Shown here: piece by piece, positions 5,226-9,980 of the stretch
How positions within the stretch are numbered: the stretch's first letter is position 1
Layout: each line of letters starts with the position of its first letter
Assembly (NCBI GenBank): GCA_029940235.1
Contig: JAOZRI010000069.1
Location: forward strand, 1 to 9,980
Direction of reading: 5' to 3'
Origin: Desulfobacula sp.
Lineage (GTDB): Bacteria > Desulfobacterota > Desulfobacteria > Desulfobacterales > Desulfobacteraceae
Length of the DNA stretch: 9,980 nt
Notes under the pieces: generated by a model
Told to the model about the DNA's origin: nothing
Databases searched by the model: none
The model's input: the letters and a program-made list of their open reading frames with translations, nothing else
Made by a program: the position numbers and the translations under genes

Positions 5226-6406
5226 TTGCGGATTGGCATACATACAGGATTATAGGGTTGGGGCATATCTGCAATATCTATAAAATCGTGCTCTACCATT
5301 ATGGAAAGTCTCTCCACAAGGTTTTTCAATTCCCTTACATTGCCTGGCCAGTCATAGTCAGTAAGAAGCTGTAAAGCAGTATCAGACATGGTTTTCTTTT
5401 TTTGGGAAGATTGTTTGGATAATTTGTCAAAAAATGTATCCACAAGTATTGGAATATCCTCTTTCCTGTCCCTTAAAGGAGGTACATGGATGGGTATTAC
5501 ATTAAGTCTGAAGTAGAGATCCTGTCGAAAATTGCCAGTTTTAATTTCCTGTTCAAGGTTTTTATTTGATGAGGAGAGAAGTCTTACATCCATGTGAAGG
5601 GTTCTTCCTCCACCAATTCTTTGGAAAGTCTTTGATTCCAGTGTCCTTAGGATTTTTGCCTGGGTCTTAATATTCATATCGCCTACTTCATCAAGAAAAA
5701 GTGTTCCTCCAGATGCAAGTTCAAACTTACCTTGATTTTTTGATCTTGCCTCTTTAAAGGCACCTTTTTCATGGCCAAACAGTTCACTGTCAAGGGTATC
5801 TTCAGGAATGGCAGCGCAATTGATGACAATAAAGGGTTGTTCTGGCCTTAAACTCAATTGTTGTATTGTTCTTGCAACCATCTCTTTTCCTGTGCCATTT
5901 TCACCTGTAATCAATATGGATGCATCAGTGGGAGCTGCATTCATGACTTCACCATAAAGTTTTTGAACAGCAGGACTGGTACCTGTTATGGAGTTTTTTT
6001 CAATACTTTTTTTTCTTAGATATATATTTTCTTCTTCAAGCTTTCTAAAGTTTAGAGCATTATTGATAGTGATCATGACTTTATCAATGGATAGAGGTTT
6101 TTCAAGGAAATCATAAGCTCCTGATTTGGTGGCATCAACTGCAGATTCAATAGTTCCATGGCCTGTAATTATTACAACAGGAAGATGCGGGGATGTTTTT
6201 TTAATCTCTTTTAGAGTCTCTATTCCGTCCATACCCGGCATCCAGATGTCAAGAAGTACAATGTCAGGGGAGTGGGTTTCAATTTTTTTTAATGCTTCAT
6301 ATCCGTTAAAAGCATGCATGACCTCAAATCCATCGTCTGATAAAATACCTTCAAGAGATTCTATAATGCTTATTTCATCATCTACAATTAAAACGGCAGG
6401 ATACAT
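5222..6406 (-). CDS. NtrC-family response regulator without DNA-binding domain, GAFKEA loop
   Basis: The protein has 394 residues from the ATG at 6406, which has GAGGAG 5 bp upstream; a GTG two codons earlier overlaps that site and is less likely. Residues 1-118 are a receiver domain: acidic pair D9-D10, phosphoacceptor D53 in LLDIWMPGMDG, T81 and K103. Residues about 140-375 are a sigma54-type AAA+ domain: Walker A GENGTGKE (168-175), Walker B TLFLDE (235-240), arginine-finger region FRQDLYFRLNV and sensor II WPGNVREL. Two parts are abnormal. The GAFTGA loop that contacts sigma54 reads GAFKEA (215-220), and the protein ends right after the AAA+ lid, with no Fis-type helix-turn-helix; family members are normally about 450-480 residues. 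Its stop overlaps the rsmD start (ATGA). It follows the NtrY-like kinase by 70 bp and is its presumed partner. It may act by protein contact rather than as a classical enhancer-binding activator. Confidence 0.92.
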   Translation of the reverse strand: MYPAVLIVDDEISIIESLEGILSDDGFEVMHAFNGYEALKKIETHSPDIVLLDIWMPGMDGIETLKEIKKTSPHLPVVIITGHGTIESAVDATKSGAYDFLEKPLSIDKVMITINNALNFRKLEEENIYLRKKSIEKNSITGTSPAVQKLYGEVMNAAPTDASILITGENGTGKEMVARTIQQLSLRPEQPFIVINCAAIPEDTLDSELFGHEKGAFKEARSKNQGKFELASGGTLFLDEVGDMNIKTQAKILRTLESKTFQRIGGGRTLHMDVRLLSSSNKNLEQEIKTGNFRQDLYFRLNVIPIHVPPLRDRKEDIPILVDTFFDKLSKQSSQKKKTMSDTALQLLTDYDWPGNVRELKNLVERLSIMVEHDFIDIADMPQPYNPVCMPIRK

Positions 6407-6476
6407 ATTCACTCCTCAAGTCTTTAATTTTTAATCAATACCTAAAATATCACCAATCATATATCAAATCTCACAA

Positions 6477-8687
6477 TCATACTGGCAGCTCAATAATAAA
6501 TTTAGCTCCTTTTGGTTTGTTATCCTGAACTCTTATTACACCATTATGGTCAGAAATGATAGAGTGGACAATGGCAAGCCCAAGTCCCATACCTGATTTT
6601 TTGGTTGAAAAATAGGGCTCAAATAACTTTGTTTTCTCCTGATCTGATATTCCTTTGCCATTGTCACTGATTTCTATTCTCACAATTTTTAAGATTTCAT
6701 CAAATGTAACAGTAATTAAAATCAAACCATCTTTTTTTATGGCATATACAGCATTGTCGATGAGGTTGATAAAGGCCTGTTTCATGTGCTGCCGGTCAAG
6801 TTTTAAAATAGGGATATTTTTGCCAAATTTATGCTTTAATTCTACATTATCAAGACTCTCCTGGTATAAAGCAATGCTTTCTATAACAATATTTTCAATT
6901 TTACATTGGGCAATGTTGGCATCGGGAAATTTTGCAAAGGCAGAAAACTGGTTTACAAGATTTCTGATTATATCCACATGCTCTACAATTGTATCAGCAC
7001 AATTGGTAAAGATCTTGTCATTGATTTGATCACCATATTTGCGTTTCAGGCGCTGTGCTGATAGTTTTATGGGAGTTAATGGATTTTTTACTTCATGGGC
7101 AATTCTTCTTGCAACCTCTCTCCATGCAGCAATCCGCTGTGCTTTTTCAAGTTGGGTAACATCATCAAAGACAAGTACTGCACCAAGATTTTGATCCAGA
7201 TCATTTTTTAATAAATTGAAATTAAGGGAAAAGTGTTTTGGGGTTCCTGAAATAGTAGCGGAAAGGGGGAATTCAAGGGTTTGATCCCCTTGAGATACCT
7301 GGGTATAAACTTTATTTGCAATTTTAAGATAATCAGCTTTTAAAATGGTTTTAAAATGGTTATTTAAAATATTTTTGGCTTGAATATCCAGCATGGATTC
7401 AGCAGCCTTGTTAATGGTTGTAATAATACCTTTGTTGTCTATGGCAATCACACCGGCAGAGATGTTTTTTAACACAATTTCAATGTATTGGCGGCTTTTT
7501 TCAAGTTCAAGGTTCTGAAGCTTGAGCATCTTTTCTGAGAGAGCAATCTGTTTTCTGCCAGTTGCAAGCTGTTCTGTCATGGAATTAAAAGATTTTATCA
7601 GTGTTCCGATTTCATCATCAGTCTCAAGATTAATTTTGTAATTTAAATCACCATCAGTGACCCGTTTAGTCCCCTTAGCAAATTCCATTAAAGGAATAGT
7701 AATGGAGTTTGCCAATTGAAATCCAAACCATATAGAGCAGAATACAACAAGGAGAGCAACAATTGAAAGTGCAATATAATATGATATCTGGGCAGGTTTT
7801 TTGGCAAGTTTGAGCTGTTGATACTCTTCCACCCCATTTAGAATAGATTTAAGGTCCTGGGATAATTCAGAAGGTACCAGTGTTGTAATAGCAATAAAAG
7901 CTGATGCTTTTTCAGGGGTTAAACCAAAGGGTATAGTTGTAATAGTTCTTAAATATTCGCCTTGTTTGATGTTTTGTGAAATTGTGTTGCTCAACAGCCC
8001 TTTTGGGATATTGGTTAATTCATTGCTGGTTAAAAGGCCAAAATGAAGATTTGTAAGTTCATTGGCAAGGGAGAGGCTCACACGCTTTGCATCTGTGGTA
8101 TAAATTTCTACTGCATGACGGTTGAAAGCTCTCTGTATGACCTGGGTATATCGTGTCAGCTTTTGCTGGTTCTCTTTATCAAGAAGGTTGCGGGATTCGA
8201 TTTGAAAGGCTGCTCTTTTGGCAAAGAATTCATTTCTCTCTTCAATATATTCATAAAGCTTTTGTCCCACAGCCAATGAAGAGTCTAAGGTCTGTTCAAC
8301 AGTAGCATTAAACCAGAATGATGTACTTGTTGAGATAAAATGGATGGAAAAAAAGAAAAGGACTGTTGTGGGTAAAAGTGCAAGGACAATAAATGCTGTT
8401 ATCAGTCGTGTTTTGAGTTTAAATCCGAAAATATTATTCTTTTTTTCATAGTATAATTTTGCAAGGTTTCTAAAAACAAGTAAAAGCAGGGCAAGCAGCA
8501 GCAGTAAATTGGTATTGATAAGAATAAACATCAATATGGTGCTGGAGAGGGGGAAATCGCTGCCAAAGTTGGTAATCTGGGTTTCAATAAAGGTCAGGAT
8601 TCCAACAGTAATCAGGATGATGAAAATTAAAAGTAATTCTCTTTTTTTTCTGGTTTGTTCGTTTGCAGGTTGTTTTGATTCAGCCAT
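6477..8687 (-). CDS. NtrY-like membrane sensor histidine kinase
   Basis: The protein has 736 residues. Hydrophobic segments near 18-36, 48-72, 93-118 and 302-325 suggest four membrane spans, with an extracytoplasmic sensor region at about 120-300. A HAMP linker (about 325-380) ends in DDEIGTLIKSFNSM, a PAS domain (about 400-515) follows, and the H-box RRIAHEVKNPLTP puts the phosphorylated His at 531. The ATPase core has the N box NLIDNAVYAI (641-650), G1 DNGKG (675-679), F box FEPYF (689-693) and G2 GMGLGL (699-704). The NPLTP H-box and architecture match NtrY-type kinases, whose partners are NtrX/NtrC-type regulators such as the next gene. The signal is unknown. The ATG at 8687 has no clear ribosome site. 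The upstream DUF4390 gene ends 34 bp earlier, which suggests co-transcription and a possible envelope signal. Confidence 0.93.
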   Translation of the reverse strand: MAESKQPANEQTRKKRELLLIFIILITVGILTFIETQITNFGSDFPLSSTILMFILINTNLLLLLALLLLVFRNLAKLYYEKKNNIFGFKLKTRLITAFIVLALLPTTVLFFFSIHFISTSTSFWFNATVEQTLDSSLAVGQKLYEYIEERNEFFAKRAAFQIESRNLLDKENQQKLTRYTQVIQRAFNRHAVEIYTTDAKRVSLSLANELTNLHFGLLTSNELTNIPKGLLSNTISQNIKQGEYLRTITTIPFGLTPEKASAFIAITTLVPSELSQDLKSILNGVEEYQQLKLAKKPAQISYYIALSIVALLVVFCSIWFGFQLANSITIPLMEFAKGTKRVTDGDLNYKINLETDDEIGTLIKSFNSMTEQLATGRKQIALSEKMLKLQNLELEKSRQYIEIVLKNISAGVIAIDNKGIITTINKAAESMLDIQAKNILNNHFKTILKADYLKIANKVYTQVSQGDQTLEFPLSATISGTPKHFSLNFNLLKNDLDQNLGAVLVFDDVTQLEKAQRIAAWREVARRIAHEVKNPLTPIKLSAQRLKRKYGDQINDKIFTNCADTIVEHVDIIRNLVNQFSAFAKFPDANIAQCKIENIVIESIALYQESLDNVELKHKFGKNIPILKLDRQHMKQAFINLIDNAVYAIKKDGLILITVTFDEILKIVRIEISDNGKGISDQEKTKLFEPYFSTKKSGMGLGLAIVHSIISDHNGVIRVQDNKPKGAKFIIELPV

Positions 8688-8721
8688 ATTTATATTTAAG
8701 GCAATATTAACATATCAAAAT

Positions 8722-9309
8722 TTAATAGGTAAAATTAATAATATACCAATTTGTTTCAAAATCCCAGAAAGAGACAAAAAAGAGAACAGTGTGCATTGAT
8801 AATGGCAAGGTGACTTTATCAAGTTTTGCCTTGATCCTCAGCTGGTATTTTTCTCCTTTAACAAGCTGATTTAAAGGCAATATTTTTAGATTATTAATTT
8901 GGGTCATCAAAGATTTTGCTTTTTCCAGTGATTGTACTATTACTGCATCTTTGTTTTTCCAGGATCTTAAAATTGAAAAGTTTTTCTTCAATGAATTATA
9001 TTTTAGCGTGGATTTGATTTCAATATCTGATATCTTCTTATCAAACCATGATCCTTGAGTTTTATAAAGAGTTACATAAAATGAAAAGGTTGTAGGGATT
9101 CCATTTAGTATTGCCTGGCTTATTTTTGGGGTAAATGCTTTTTTAACATCAAAATATGTTAAAAGATCATCTCTTGTATTTGCAAGTTTTATATTTTCTA
9201 TTACAGCATTTTTTTTTGCCAATGTCATGGCAGGTAATAAAAAACTAAGTGCAACACTAAGTGCAATAATTAATAAAATATTTGTTCTATGGACAAAAGG
9301 TTCTCTCAT
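8722..9309 (-). CDS. DUF4390 domain protein, predicted secreted
   Basis: The protein has 195 residues from the ATG at 9309; the frame also opens two codons earlier at TTG (9315), and neither start has a good ribosome site, so coupling to lpxC is likely. After a short basic start (REPFVHR), a hydrophobic stretch at about 11-28 and a possible cleavage after MTLA suggest a signal peptide and export to the periplasm. The mature part is beta-rich in appearance, with the spaced pattern of DUF4390: an N-terminal IENIKLANTRDDLL strand, PTTFSFYVTLYKTQGSWFD in the middle, a KYNSL element, and the FWDFETNWY end. No enzymatic motif is visible. Genes of this family commonly precede NtrY-like kinases in deltaproteobacteria (recalled, not checked), so it may feed a periplasmic signal to the kinase; that role is inference. 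Confidence 0.85.
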   Translation of the reverse strand: MREPFVHRTNILLIIALSVALSFLLPAMTLAKKNAVIENIKLANTRDDLLTYFDVKKAFTPKISQAILNGIPTTFSFYVTLYKTQGSWFDKKISDIEIKSTLKYNSLKKNFSILRSWKNKDAVIVQSLEKAKSLMTQINNLKILPLNQLVKGEKYQLRIKAKLDKVTLPLSMHTVLFFVSFWDFETNWYIINFTY

Positions 9310-9324
9310 AATCAATTTAACCGT

Positions 9325-9980
9325 TTATCTTGTCGCCGGCCCTGTTTCCCAGGCATCTCTGTCTTTTAAAAGTTTTTTAATGAATAAATGATTCATTGAA
9401 TGTCCTGATTTGTGTGTGACAATATGACCTTGAATGGGCATGCCAAGAAGTGAAAAGTCCCCAAGGCTGTCGAGAAGTTTATGCCTGACGAATTCATCGG
9501 GGTATCTTAATCCTTCTTTATTTAATATCCCATCTTTATCAATAACAATGGCATTGTCAAGACTTCCCCCTTTGGCAAGGGAAAATCTTTTTAAAAGCTC
9601 GAGATCTTTAACAAATCCAAATGTCCTGGCTTTGCTGATTTCTTTACCAAAATTATTTTTGGCCCTGTCAAATACAATTTCCTGTTTTCCTATTAAATCA
9701 TGGCTAAAGTCAATTTTACAGGTGATTTTAAAACTTGATTCCGGATATATAATCACTGATTTATCATTTTCTATTACTTCAACTTCTCTTTTAACGATTA
9801 TAAAGTGCTGTGGGGCTGCCTGTTCCTTTATACCAGCTTTTTCAATGAGTTTCGTGAAAATCCAGGCACTTCCATCCATTATGGGTATTTCATAATCATC
9901 AACTTCAACAAGGGCATTGTCAATGCCAAGTCCTGCAAAACTTGCCATTAAATGTTCAATGGTTGATACAATGGCACCAT
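9325..9980 (-). CDS. lpxC: UDP-3-O-acyl-N-acetylglucosamine deacetylase, N-terminus cut by window edge
   Basis: LpxC removes the acetyl group from UDP-3-O-acyl-GlcNAc, the committed step of lipid A synthesis; it is a cytoplasmic zinc enzyme. The open frame runs off the right edge, leaving about 218 of the usual 300 or so residues. Just inside the edge it reads VSTIEHLMASFAGLGIDNA, matching the E. coli segment with catalytic Glu78 and zinc ligand His79; here the His codon is 9952-9954. Further on, EIPIMDGSA, the RTFGF element, RYPDEFVRHKLLDSLGD (the remaining zinc ligands, His and Asp) and the THKSGH active-site His are all present, so the enzyme should be functional. An ATG at 9948 lies inside the conserved region and is not the start. 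It precedes the DUF4390 gene by 15 bp. Confidence 0.96.
   Translation of the reverse strand, partial: GAIVSTIEHLMASFAGLGIDNALVEVDDYEIPIMDGSAWIFTKLIEKAGIKEQAAPQHFIIVKREVEVIENDKSVIIYPESSFKITCKIDFSHDLIGKQEIVFDRAKNNFGKEISKARTFGFVKDLELLKRFSLAKGGSLDNAIVIDKDGILNKEGLRYPDEFVRHKLLDSLGDFSLLGMPIQGHIVTHKSGHSMNHLFIKKLLKDRDAWETGPATR

Noticed and set aside
6407..6476. Possible separate promoter in the 70-bp gap between the kinase and the regulator
   Set aside because: The gap is AT-rich with several TGAT repeats, but no -35/-10 or -24/-12 pair stands out.

Overview
The window is an AT-rich chromosomal segment from a Gram-negative bacterium. The partial lpxC (lipid A synthesis) implies an LPS outer membrane. 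The order lpxC – DUF4390 – NtrY-like kinase – NtrC-family regulator – rsmD – coaD, with a stand-alone HyuA-type protein and short CoA and asparaginase enzymes nearby, suggests an anaerobic deltaproteobacterium of the Desulfobacterales type (Desulfobacula-like). That assignment is inference from gene order and protein style, not from a marker gene.

There are three transcription units. (1) Minus strand, 2533 down to the left edge: a HyuA-type hydantoinase/oxoprolinase ATPase subunit, then 15 bp later a histone-deacetylase-fold amidohydrolase cut by the edge. (2) Plus strand, 2827-4073: a crotonase-fold protein that looks like an enoyl-CoA isomerase, then a single-domain short asparaginase. Units 1 and 2 diverge from a 293-bp spacer (2534-2826) holding several repeats: two TGGT-N5-ACC sites 115 bp apart, a GCTTGTCA direct repeat, an AT palindrome and a hairpin. 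(3) Minus strand, right edge down to 4098: lpxC (3' part), a secreted DUF4390 protein, a four-segment membrane histidine kinase, its presumed response regulator, rsmD and coaD. These genes are tightly spaced; the regulator and rsmD overlap as ATGA, and rsmD and coaD are 3 bp apart. Units 2 and 3 converge with 24 bp between stop codons.

Unit 3 joins envelope synthesis, a two-component system and two housekeeping enzymes (16S rRNA methylation, coenzyme A synthesis). Unit 1/2 is the accessory part: two amide-hydrolase-like enzymes, an ATP-dependent ring-opening-type subunit without its usual partner in view, and a CoA-dependent enzyme. Together they could form a catabolic module for an amide- or lactam-containing compound, but nothing in the sequence identifies the substrate.

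The strongest oddity is the response regulator. Its receiver and AAA+ motifs look intact, but the sigma54-contacting GAFTGA loop reads GAFKEA and the protein stops just after the AAA+ lid, with no Fis-type DNA-binding domain. No RNA genes, CRISPR arrays, insertion sequences or phage genes were seen.
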